NCBI GenBank assembly: GCA_041748555.1
Contig: JBGTDA010000189.1
Location: 1 to 21,606 of the forward strand
Reading direction: 5' to 3'
Length of the DNA: 21,606 bases
Origin: Rhodonellum sp041748555
GTDB lineage: Bacteria; Bacteroidota; Bacteroidia; Cytophagales; Cyclobacteriaceae
A program made the translations under genes and the position numbers. Positions 7,857-15,831 of this stretch are shown here, in pieces. A model generated the notes under the pieces. That model was not told the origin of the DNA and did no database searches. It saw nothing but the letters and a program-made list of their open reading frames with translations. Every line of letters begins with the position of its first letter. The first letter of the stretch is position 1.

Positions 7857-8792
7857 ATGAAAATATACATTGGATACCAATTCGCCACTGCCGATCGTGC
7901 TTTGTTTGACAGCGTAAAACTGCCCGGTGACCAATGGTTTTTTTCACAGGACTTGCCCGAAAGCGAACGGCTAAAGGCCTTTTCCCAAGCTGAAGTGGCC
8001 TTTGGGAATATTCCCCCCGAATGGATAGAAAAAAGCGAAAAACTGCTTTGGCTGCAATTGTCTTCAACCGGATTCAATGCCTATCTGGATCTTGAATGGA
8101 AAAATTTAACTCACATTCAAGTCTCCAACCTCAGGGATTTTTATGGTCAGCCGGTAGCCGAAACAGCATTGGCAGGTATAATGGCTTTTTACAGAAGTAT
8201 CAACACGCTTTCTCAGCTTCAGAATCAAAGTAAATGGGTCGGATTAGCTTTGCGACCTGAAATGGATCTGCTGTTTAAAAAAAGAGTGGTTCTTTTGGGT
8301 GCAGGTGCGATCGGAGAAATTATACAAAGAATGTTGGCTGCCTTTTCATGTGATGTCACTGTAGTCAGGAAATCAACTTCCCCTACCTTGGTTGATCTTG
8401 AAACTTTATTACCTGAAGCGGATATCATTATTGCGGCTCTTCCTGAAAACGAAGAAACAACAGGGGTTTTTGATCGAAAGAAAATTGCCTTGATGAAAAA
8501 AGAGGTACTCTTTGTCAATGTAGGAAGAGGCTCTGTCATTGATGAAGAGGAATTGATAAAAGCCTTGGAAAGTGAGAAGATAAAAGGTGCTGTGTTGGAT
8601 GTAACGCAGGAAGAACCATTACCTGAAAACCACCCGCTTTGGTCTCTGCCCAATGCCATTCTTACCCAACATACAGGGGGAGGTTATCGGGAAGAAAAAT
8701 CGGATATTGTCAGGGTATTTATCAAAAACCTAAAGAGATACCGATCCGGAGGAAACCCTGAAAATCAGGTGGATTTTTCAAAGGGATATTGA
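7857..8792 (+). CDS. D-2-hydroxyacid dehydrogenase family protein (NAD-dependent)
   Basis: 311 residues, the usual family length. Family role: NAD(P)-dependent interconversion of a D-2-hydroxyacid and the matching 2-oxoacid; the substrate cannot be read from sequence. The Rossmann signature is GAGAIG (148-153) after a beta strand (KKRVVLL). The substrate-binding and catalytic arginine is R224 in NVGRGSVID, the catalytic glutamate E253 in DVTQEEPLP, and the catalytic histidine H272 in TQHTGG, so the Arg-Glu-His triad is complete. The N-terminal catalytic half ends near VAETALAGIMAFYR (100-113). No signal peptide is seen, so it should be cytosolic. It stands alone, divergent from the Rhs operon and convergent with the porU2-type gene, and is probably monocistronic. 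Confidence 0.9.
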   Translation: MKIYIGYQFATADRALFDSVKLPGDQWFFSQDLPESERLKAFSQAEVAFGNIPPEWIEKSEKLLWLQLSSTGFNAYLDLEWKNLTHIQVSNLRDFYGQPVAETALAGIMAFYRSINTLSQLQNQSKWVGLALRPEMDLLFKKRVVLLGAGAIGEIIQRMLAAFSCDVTVVRKSTSPTLVDLETLLPEADIIIAALPENEETTGVFDRKKIALMKKEVLFVNVGRGSVIDEEELIKALESEKIKGAVLDVTQEEPLPENHPLWSLPNAILTQHTGGGYREEKSDIVRVFIKNLKRYRSGGNPENQVDFSKGY

Positions 8793-8813
8793 AAAATTGA
8801 AATTTTCCATAAG

Positions 8814-8846
8814 CTCTTTGACCTATTTTTATTCTATATCAAAGAG
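8814..8846. terminator. Inverted repeat between convergent genes
   Basis: CTCTTTGA at 8814-8821 pairs perfectly with TCAAAGAG at 8839-8846 across a 17-base loop. It sits 22 bases after the dehydrogenase stop and about 100 bases after the end of the PorU-type gene on the other strand. A shared terminator is the natural reading, but no T-run follows on either strand. Confidence 0.35.
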
Positions 8847-8944
8847 GTTTCTCCCGGAAACTTTCTAGGGCTTTGGAGAGGATTCCTGCCAATCAAAATT
8901 TGCTGCTTTACCTAATGAGGTTTTCACTATCTTAACAAATACAT

Positions 8945-11900
8945 TTATCTCAGCAAATACATTTTCCCGTACCCCTGCTTAAAGGCTTTGTCTCCGGCGG
9001 TTCCGCGGGGTTCCATAAACTGACCGTTGGTCCGGACCAACACCCGATAGATGTAAACTCCGTTTGCCAACTGATCCCCAAACTCATCTTTGCCATCCCA
9101 AGCATATTCACTGATGTTATTCCCGATGCGGAGCGGCCCCAACTCATCCTGTAGGATTTCCCTGACCACTCTTCCGGTCACGGTCATGATCTGGATTTTT
9201 ACCTGATCAGGCACCTCGGATCCGGTGACTGTGAAAACAAACCGGACACTGCTGCTGAATGGGTTCGGATAGGGATAGAAATTGGTGATGGTAGCTTCAT
9301 TGATGACCTCAAAGTTGATTTCGTACGGTTTGTCCACTCCCAAATCCTCCGTCACCATCCGGAAGGTGTACAAACCATCCTCCAAAGGACCCGGCTGAAG
9401 GTCTATTTTAAAACTGCTGTTTTCAGTTGCAGGAGACCAGGATATCTTTGGACTTGAAAAATTCATTCTCTCGAAACCACATCCTTCACATGGTTTTTTG
9501 AGAAACAGCTCCAATCCTAAAGTATCTTTTTTTAAAAGCAAAGTATTGTCATTTTTGAGCAGCGTATTTATCATCACAGTGGGAGAAACAATATCCCCAT
9601 CCATGATATACACCCCGTCAAAATTCACATCCAATATCGCTGTACTGTTATCCGGTGTGACTATGAAATATTCTCCAAGGTCGATAAAGTTATTTCTGAA
9701 TGTCTGTTCCATTATAATCCTTGGATTGGCGAAAATATCAAATTCCACATTACCACTTCTTCCGATGGAATTGAAGTCAATGCTGAATCCAACCGTTTCC
9801 CCTGATTTCACGGCAGGAATTTTTTTGGTGAATCTTTCCAATTTTCTTTGGGTAGTGTTGTTAAAATTCCACTCTACCGTAATGGAATCCAAAAAGTCCA
9901 GCCTGGAAATATTGATAAATTCAAAATTCAGGGTTGCCTCCTCACCTTCCTGAAGCGTGAATTTTTCTTCTTTGTTCTTCAGGATCAGTACACCCTCGGG
10001 AACACCTGTATAATTGACCTGCCACTTGTCAAGTTGGGAGGGTGCTGTGGATTCTTCATCATTCATGGCATATCTCAACCTGATATGCGGATACAAATCA
10101 GAATTGATAGCGCTGATGTCCAGCTGGTTTTCCTGAACATCTGTAAATAGCGTCTGCTCCTCTCCATTTGATTTTATCCCGATCACATCAAAGTTCGCCA
10201 ATTCTTCATTGAACCACTCCCGGGTTTTTACAGTATTAAAAAACCGCTTCCATTCTGAAGAAGGTCCGATCCTAGGAGTCAGGATGCTTCCCGAGGTAAA
10301 ATATCCGGTAAGATCAGTATCAAAGTCAATGATCTGTTGATTACTTTCCAGTTCCGAATTGGGCTGGGAAACAATCTCGACTGCCTCTCCGGGTTGCATT
10401 CCCTTTTTACCGAAAAGTACATAAGGATCACCGGTTTTCAGGTTTCTCAGTGTTGCTTCATTTGCTCCGACTTCTTTTAATTTCTCAAAAGCTGCATCCG
10501 GCCAGGCACTGAAATTCACATTGCCCACAGAAAAAATCACTACATAATCCCCCTGCTTTAAGCCATTGATATAATCCAGTAACATTGTCTGACCTGCACC
10601 GGAAATCCAGGCATTCCCGATATTCTGTATCACCTGAGGGACTCTTCCACAGCTTCTTCCATCCAGAATATCAAAACCCGGAACAGGAATAACCAAATAG
10701 GGAGTGAGTGATTTTTGATCAAAGGCCACAAGTCCCAAGGATCCGTTGGCACAGAGACGGCTGTTGGCGTTGTTAACATTATCAAGAATATAAGGAACAC
10801 CATCCAGATAAAACTGTGTATTTCGGAAAGTAAGACTGTCAGCCTGGGTACCAAAGGTAAACACTCCGATATTCAGCTTGGTGTCTTTGTATTTCCACTG
10901 CCGTTGGTTGGGATCTATTTCAAGATTATTCAGCTGATTGATTTCTAGCTGCGGGTTTTCACGTTGGGTCCAGCCTTCGGGTCCATTTCTGATATAGGAA
11001 AAACTGGAAACTGTCCAATCCTGACTTTCCCCTTCTCTAGGTTCCAGAAATCTGGACCTCCAATACAAAGTCATCGAATCTGTTTCCGAAATATTCTGGG
11101 AAATATTCAGCTTCCAACTGGCGAGACCGGATGTTGTCAGGCGGTTTTCCCTCCGGAAAGATGAACCGAAATTTGCTGCGGTATCAATTTGAATGATGAG
11201 GTTTCTATCTTCCACGGATTTTCCCGGGATCTGAGTGATTAACTCAATCTCATTTTCATTTACAATAGCAAAGGCATTCGGCAATAAGTTGAGTGTACCA
11301 CTCAGGGGAATCAATTTGGTGACGGTGATTGCATTGTTAGCGAAGGTGATTTCTTCAATGTTTTTGGAAGAGTTGATTTCCAAGGTGAAAATATTTTCTC
11401 CGAAGGCAGTGATTCCTATGTTGGGTACCGCAAAATCCACTGTATCTTTTCGGTAAACAGGTGCTATCAATTCTGTTTCGTAGGCAATATTCGTCCCATC
11501 AGGAAGTCTTCTGCTGATTTTGAAATCGACAGAATCCAGATCCACCCTACCCAAATTTCTGACAACAAAAGAAAGCTTTAATGAATCCGCCAACGCATTG
11601 AAAGGTTCATCTCCAAAACTTCCGAGAGTCACTTCTTCTTGTTTTAAGGCGTAATCCGCATGTTTTGCAGGAAAAAGTCTGATGGCAGGATCTCCGAGCA
11701 TCACCAGCTGCTCGGCATGAGAACGGTTCAAAGGTGAAGTTCCATACCTCAGAAAAAAGTGTTTTTCGGTTTCCCTCTTCACTATCCCCACAGGCTGGTA
11801 AATCAATGAAGAATCCGAAAAAGCTTTGGCATAAAAGGACTCACTGTACCTCCGCAGATAGACATCAACACCCACATTGGCATGTGCCATAAAATTGGTG

Positions 11901-13984
11901 GAACCTTTGGCCGGAGCCAAAACCCAGTCTTCTCCAAAAGTATAAGCATTTCCGAAGGCATTTCCCGCATCACAACCGTTGAGCAATAACATGGGATATC
12001 TTCCCTGATTTTTGTATCCCATTGTAGGATCTGAGGCAAAACCGATTTCAATATCAATAACAGACGGCGCCCCATGACCGAAGAAAGTAATCAAACTCGC
12101 TCCCCTGTTTACATCTCCGGAGATATCAATCAGTTCAATGGTAGAATTGGATCTTTTTCTGTAGGTGGTGACATTGGCCCCCATATAAGGTCCCTGAGCA
12201 ATGGTTTTGAATCCATTTAAAAAATTAAAATAACGTTCCAGTTCGAAAGCGGAGATGCCTCCACTCAGGTGGATGATTTCTTTCTGCCAATCCTCCGAGG
12301 CGCCCAAAGCATCTTTTTCTTTTGCCTTCTCCAGGTAATTGGCGACATCTTCCGGAGTCCTTGCCGGGATCCTTCCTATTGCTACGGCAGCAACAAATGG
12401 ATTTTCTGGATCAAGGCCTACTGAGTAATTATTGTCGGCATAGGGATACCCGGCAGGAGGTATCAGATCCTGAAAAGTAAAAATGGAAGGATTATTCCTA
12501 TAAAAATAATTTATCCCACCTTCACGGGCTGTTGAAAACATTCCCATAGACCTTCCCATCAGCAACAAAAAGTCAGGTTTGTGTATCGGGTAATACTTTC
12601 TTAAGAATTCATAAATTGCCAAGGGGGTTTTTTCTCCGAAAGAAAACTGATCATACAGTTCATTCATATTGATGACAAGCGTATCATATCCACCACCAGC
12701 AGCGGAAACGCGATGGGTGGCATAGGCAATCACCGGGTCACTATAAGTAGTAGATGCCTTTCTCAAGGCCTGATGCGTAAGGATGATAAAATCAGCAGGT
12801 TGATTAAGCACATTCCTGAATTTCATCGGATACATTGACTCTATTTCTTTGATATCCAATATATTTTCCAACAAAATCCTGCTGGCCCTTTCCGCGATAC
12901 CTCCCTGGAACTTGAGGGTATTCCCATCTTTCCCAACGATAACCTTCTGCGGATTGATTGGATCAGTGACATCATGAGCAAGATATTCCGATAAAGTACC
13001 GTTGATGGTGATGGCTTGATTTTCCTGACCGGTCAAGATTGTCTCTTTTGAAAATTCACCTGAGATGGTATTTTTTGGATAAATAACTTTAAAATAAGCA
13101 ATAGATACATTGTCCACAGCTTCGCTTCCGGAGGACACAATCTGCAGGGTCATGCTTCCCTGAGGATTTAAATCGGAAGCCAAAAACGGGAGTTCAACAT
13201 TGATCGCTTCATAACTACTGAACTCAAATCTTCCAATCTCCCTTAGATTTCCTGAATTAGAACCAACATTGATAATGGTGAGGTGGGGATTATCCGACCT
13301 TCCTGTCAACCCGATTTCAACTTTCCCGTTTCCGACACTAGGTATTATTCCCAATTCATTAAGATTGAAATTTCTTGGGGTTCCTTTTACTACCGGTGAA
13401 CTCATCCAGCCCTGTCCTTCTTCGAATCCGGATAAGCGGGTGCCGGGATTATAGATGACTCCCAGATTGTATTGATCCGAAAATACTTGAAAGTGTTCAG
13501 ATTGGTAACTTAGACTAATTGGAGTATTAGGATCAGGAAGTGCTCTTGTCGACATCCTTTTTCCTTGGATTCCCGGAGAAACGGTCAGAAAAAATGCAGT
13601 GGAATCGTTGTGGGTATTGTATTGAATATTTCCTACGTGTGATGGATCTGAATAAAATTTGGTATCCAAGGTTCCATCATTTCGCTTTCCATAAAAGTCA
13701 ATATAATCTCCGGTATCAAATTTCCCGTCCTGCTGACCCTCGACAAAAATAGCTACTTCTTCCCCACGATGATACACCCGGATATTTCTTGGATCCAAGG
13801 TATTGGGATCAATACCTGAAGCGGATAATGCAGAAAATGAAACTCTGTGGATACCGTCTTCCGCTGTGAGTATTTTATAATATGTTTTGTTGAAATCTAT
13901 CCAGTCATTCTGGGCAACTGCCAAAAATTGTATCCCGAAAAACAGTATGGAAAGAAATATTTCTTTGTAGATCATCCTTCCCAT
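8945..13984 (-). CDS. porU2: PorU2-type gingipain-fold (C25) T9SS sortase-like protein with C-terminal sorting-type domain
   Basis: 1679 residues, longer than typical PorU sortases (about 1100-1300). The signal peptide is at 1-24 (ending FLAVAQ). The N-terminal part resembles PorU (WIDFNKTYYKILTAEDGIHR, 28-47; FDTGDYIDFYGK, 89-100). The C25 fold follows: GRIPARTPEDV (537-547), catalytic histidine H637 in FFGHG and catalytic cysteine C671 in LLNGCDAGN. Both catalytic residues are present. Repeated Ig/CARDB-like beta segments occupy about 780-1550. The last ~100 residues carry a T9SS/FlgD-like module (PYPNPFSSSVRF; AWDGKDEFGDQLANGVYIYRV). Family role: PorU removes the CTD signal of T9SS cargo and attaches cargo to the surface; PorU2 function is less defined. 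The start overlaps the PorV-type stop (TGATG), so the two are coupled. A C25 effector protease is the alternative reading. Confidence 0.82.
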   Translation of the reverse strand: MGRMIYKEIFLSILFFGIQFLAVAQNDWIDFNKTYYKILTAEDGIHRVSFSALSASGIDPNTLDPRNIRVYHRGEEVAIFVEGQQDGKFDTGDYIDFYGKRNDGTLDTKFYSDPSHVGNIQYNTHNDSTAFFLTVSPGIQGKRMSTRALPDPNTPISLSYQSEHFQVFSDQYNLGVIYNPGTRLSGFEEGQGWMSSPVVKGTPRNFNLNELGIIPSVGNGKVEIGLTGRSDNPHLTIINVGSNSGNLREIGRFEFSSYEAINVELPFLASDLNPQGSMTLQIVSSGSEAVDNVSIAYFKVIYPKNTISGEFSKETILTGQENQAITINGTLSEYLAHDVTDPINPQKVIVGKDGNTLKFQGGIAERASRILLENILDIKEIESMYPMKFRNVLNQPADFIILTHQALRKASTTYSDPVIAYATHRVSAAGGGYDTLVINMNELYDQFSFGEKTPLAIYEFLRKYYPIHKPDFLLLMGRSMGMFSTAREGGINYFYRNNPSIFTFQDLIPPAGYPYADNNYSVGLDPENPFVAAVAIGRIPARTPEDVANYLEKAKEKDALGASEDWQKEIIHLSGGISAFELERYFNFLNGFKTIAQGPYMGANVTTYRKRSNSTIELIDISGDVNRGASLITFFGHGAPSVIDIEIGFASDPTMGYKNQGRYPMLLLNGCDAGNAFGNAYTFGEDWVLAPAKGSTNFMAHANVGVDVYLRRYSESFYAKAFSDSSLIYQPVGIVKRETEKHFFLRYGTSPLNRSHAEQLVMLGDPAIRLFPAKHADYALKQEEVTLGSFGDEPFNALADSLKLSFVVRNLGRVDLDSVDFKISRRLPDGTNIAYETELIAPVYRKDTVDFAVPNIGITAFGENIFTLEINSSKNIEEITFANNAITVTKLIPLSGTLNLLPNAFAIVNENEIELITQIPGKSVEDRNLIIQIDTAANFGSSFRRENRLTTSGLASWKLNISQNISETDSMTLYWRSRFLEPREGESQDWTVSSFSYIRNGPEGWTQRENPQLEINQLNNLEIDPNQRQWKYKDTKLNIGVFTFGTQADSLTFRNTQFYLDGVPYILDNVNNANSRLCANGSLGLVAFDQKSLTPYLVIPVPGFDILDGRSCGRVPQVIQNIGNAWISGAGQTMLLDYINGLKQGDYVVIFSVGNVNFSAWPDAAFEKLKEVGANEATLRNLKTGDPYVLFGKKGMQPGEAVEIVSQPNSELESNQQIIDFDTDLTGYFTSGSILTPRIGPSSEWKRFFNTVKTREWFNEELANFDVIGIKSNGEEQTLFTDVQENQLDISAINSDLYPHIRLRYAMNDEESTAPSQLDKWQVNYTGVPEGVLILKNKEEKFTLQEGEEATLNFEFINISRLDFLDSITVEWNFNNTTQRKLERFTKKIPAVKSGETVGFSIDFNSIGRSGNVEFDIFANPRIIMEQTFRNNFIDLGEYFIVTPDNSTAILDVNFDGVYIMDGDIVSPTVMINTLLKNDNTLLLKKDTLGLELFLKKPCEGCGFERMNFSSPKISWSPATENSSFKIDLQPGPLEDGLYTFRMVTEDLGVDKPYEINFEVINEATITNFYPYPNPFSSSVRFVFTVTGSEVPDQVKIQIMTVTGRVVREILQDELGPLRIGNNISEYAWDGKDEFGDQLANGVYIYRVLVRTNGQFMEPRGTAGDKAFKQGYGKMYLLR

Positions 13985-15114
13985 CAGTTGTCCCAGCCTT
14001 TATTTAATCTCAATTTACTGTCATGCTCATTCAGGCTTACCTTGATACTTACAATATGTGAATAGGGTGTTTGGGAAATCCCGCCGATATCAGATAAAGC
14101 ATAATCTATGTAGAATTTTTCCTGAAGAAAAATCCCCAAACCGAAACTGGGTTTCCAGGCAAAATAATAAGAGGAATCAAAATCTTTTATCCGCTGGGCA
14201 TTGCTGGCGCCTGCACGGAGAAACACCATTTTTTTATAGCCAGCTTCCAGTCCGATCCTCGGATCTACACTTACGATCTCGGACCGAAGTATGGTATTTC
14301 TTTTTCCATCGAAGGTTAAGTCAAGATCCAAAACTCCCTGAAGGTTGAATTCATCGTTGATCTGAAAATCCCTCGTAAGACTGAATATGGCCCTTGGCAA
14401 AGTGAGTTCTATCGAGTTCAGCGGTATTTCATTGTCGGTCTGAGAATAAATATCCCTAACCATTTCTGCATTGTGGTTCCATGCATTAAAAGTAGTGGTT
14501 ACATCTCTCAACATCACACCAAAACGCCACTGATCCAGCAGAAAAATCCCGCCTACATCCAGCCCAAAACCCCAAGCCTTCGCAAATTTTCCAACATTTC
14601 TATGGATCACTTTGGTATTCACACCGAGTTTTACAACATCGCTGACATCCCGGGCATAGGATAAAATCAGGGCATAATCCGCAGCATTGAAAAATTGGAT
14701 ATTGCTGTAATTCAAAGCCCCGTTGGCATCATATAAAAAACGGGTATCGGGAATATCATCCACACCAAAGCGGATCACCGATACTGCAATCTGATTATCC
14801 GACTCAATATTGGTACTGAAGCCTGCATAATCGAATTTGGCAATGCCCGCAAAATACTCAGCATGCATCAGCGAAAACTCATATTGATGCCGGATCCCCA
14901 AGAGAGCAGCCGGATTCCAATAGGCCGCAGTGACGTCCCGGACGGAAGAAACCTGAGCCCCACCCATCGCCAATGCCCTTGCACCAATGCCTATATTCAT
15001 AAATTCATTGGAATATTTAGGTGTGATGGTTTGGGCCCAACCTGAGCCAAAACTAAAAATCAGAAGAAGGCAAATGATGTATTTGAAAATTTCCACCCAA
15101 TACGTATAAATCAC
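13984..15114 (-). CDS. porV2: PorV-family outer-membrane beta-barrel protein (PorV2-type)
   Basis: 376 residues from the GTG at 15114. The signal peptide has a hydrophobic core IICLLLIFSFGSG and ends near WAQ. The mature protein opens with the PorV/PorQ signature NIGIGARALAMGGAQVSS and AAYWNPAALL, then alternating amphipathic beta strands typical of FadL-like barrels (for example FGLDVGGIFLLDQWRFGVML and FGLGIFLQEKFYIDYAL). Family role: PorV binds the CTD of T9SS cargo and passes it to PorU at the outer membrane. The gene is directly upstream of, and stop/start coupled to, the PorU-type gene, as in porV-porU pairs. A second GTG at 15096 would give a shorter and more standard signal peptide (EIFKYIICLLLIF), so the start is uncertain. 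It may be a PorV paralogue rather than the core PorV. Confidence 0.8.
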   Translation of the reverse strand: MIYTYWVEIFKYIICLLLIFSFGSGWAQTITPKYSNEFMNIGIGARALAMGGAQVSSVRDVTAAYWNPAALLGIRHQYEFSLMHAEYFAGIAKFDYAGFSTNIESDNQIAVSVIRFGVDDIPDTRFLYDANGALNYSNIQFFNAADYALILSYARDVSDVVKLGVNTKVIHRNVGKFAKAWGFGLDVGGIFLLDQWRFGVMLRDVTTTFNAWNHNAEMVRDIYSQTDNEIPLNSIELTLPRAIFSLTRDFQINDEFNLQGVLDLDLTFDGKRNTILRSEIVSVDPRIGLEAGYKKMVFLRAGASNAQRIKDFDSSYYFAWKPSFGLGIFLQEKFYIDYALSDIGGISQTPYSHIVSIKVSLNEHDSKLRLNKGWDN

Positions 15115-15396
15115 GCCTGCAAAGTATAAATAAAAAGCAATGTAAAAGCCTAAATACTAAAAAATTAAATAAGGCTGCAGGCTGCCAAACTGTACGGTAC
15201 TGAACAAACAAATGTCCACTTCAACATCATCTACTTACCTGTTTCAAATTTGTGTATCCACACTTCAAAATATTTATTCTCAAAAGAAATTTGATGAAAA
15301 GTGGCTCTATTTAAATATAATGAAGAAAAAGAAAAATATTTCAAGTCGGCAATTAACATACCATACAAGGAAACTGGCATTACAAGGTAGCTGATT

Positions 15397-15404
15397 TAAC
15401 TTTG
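15397..15404 (+). promoter_or_regulatory. Putative -7 promoter box of padR
   Basis: TAACTTTG matches the Bacteroidota TAnnTTTG pattern exactly. A partial -33 element (CTGG, 15374-15377) lies about 20 bases upstream. A transcript starting near 15411 would have a leader of about 88 bases before the padR ATG, containing the 10-bp inverted repeat. Confidence 0.4.
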
Positions 15405-15431
15405 GTATAGTTTTTCTTTAAAACAAGGTTA

Positions 15432-15475
15432 ACCGGGAAAATCGATGCGGAAAATCATGTCAGGTTTTTCCCGGT
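15432..15475. promoter_or_regulatory. 10-bp perfect inverted repeat in padR leader (operator or leader hairpin)
   Basis: ACCGGGAAAA at 15432-15441 is the exact reverse complement of TTTTCCCGGT at 15466-15475, with 24 bases between. It lies between the putative -7 box and the padR start at 15499. It could be an autoregulatory operator for PadR, although known PadR sites more often have an ATGT-ACAT form, or an mRNA leader hairpin. No T-run follows, so it is not a standard terminator. Confidence 0.5.
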
Positions 15476-15498
15476 ATTAAAGCTAAATAACAAGTCAT

Positions 15499-15828
15499 AT
15501 GAATGCTTCAAACACCCAAATTCAAATGCGGAAAGGACTGTTGGAATTCTGCATTTTGCAAATCATATCCCGAGGAGAGGTTTATGCTTCCGATATGATC
15601 GAAGAATTGACCGAAGCAAAGATGATCGTGGTGGAAGGCACCCTTTATCCTTTGCTGAACAGGTTGAAAAATGCCTCTTTGGTCTCATACAAATGGGTGG
15701 AATCCGATTCCGGACCTCCCCGAAAATATTACTCCATCACCGAGGAAGGAAAACAGTTTCTGGAAATCCTGACAGAAACCTGGCAATCTTTGGTAGTCTC
15801 TACCCAATTAATCACCTCAAAGCGTTAG
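15499..15828 (+). CDS. PadR-family transcriptional regulator
   Basis: 109 residues, the usual size of short (subfamily 2) PadR proteins. The winged-helix domain fills nearly the whole protein: RKGLLEFCILQIISRGEVYASDMIEEL, broken here as RKGLLEFCILQII (11-23) and EVYASDMIEEL (27-37), the recognition region GTLYPLLNRLKNASLV (47-62) and the beta wing with GPPRKYYSITEEGKQFL (73-89). Family role: a dimeric repressor that binds inverted repeats and often responds to membrane or envelope stress ligands. It ends 3 bases before the PspC-domain gene, so the two form an operon; PadR-PspC pairs of this type recur in Bacteroidota. The inverted repeat at 15432-15475 is a candidate binding site for autorepression, which is inference. 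Confidence 0.93.
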   Translation: MNASNTQIQMRKGLLEFCILQIISRGEVYASDMIEELTEAKMIVVEGTLYPLLNRLKNASLVSYKWVESDSGPPRKYYSITEEGKQFLEILTETWQSLVVSTQLITSKR

Positions 15829-15831
15829 GCC

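Larger units (their letters stand above)
15115..15498. other. Divergent intergenic region between the PorV-type gene and padR
   Basis: 384 bases without a convincing gene. A 60-codon plus-strand ORF (15212-15394) has low-complexity, unrecognised content and no supporting signal. The region holds a near-tandem GGCTGCA/GGCTGCC at about 15173-15186, a promoter-like box at 15397-15404 and the inverted repeat at 15432-15475, listed separately. Confidence 0.6.

Noticed and set aside
15212..15394. 60-codon plus ORF upstream of padR
   Set aside because: Unrecognised, Ser/Thr- and Lys-rich chance-like sequence without start signals; treated as intergenic.
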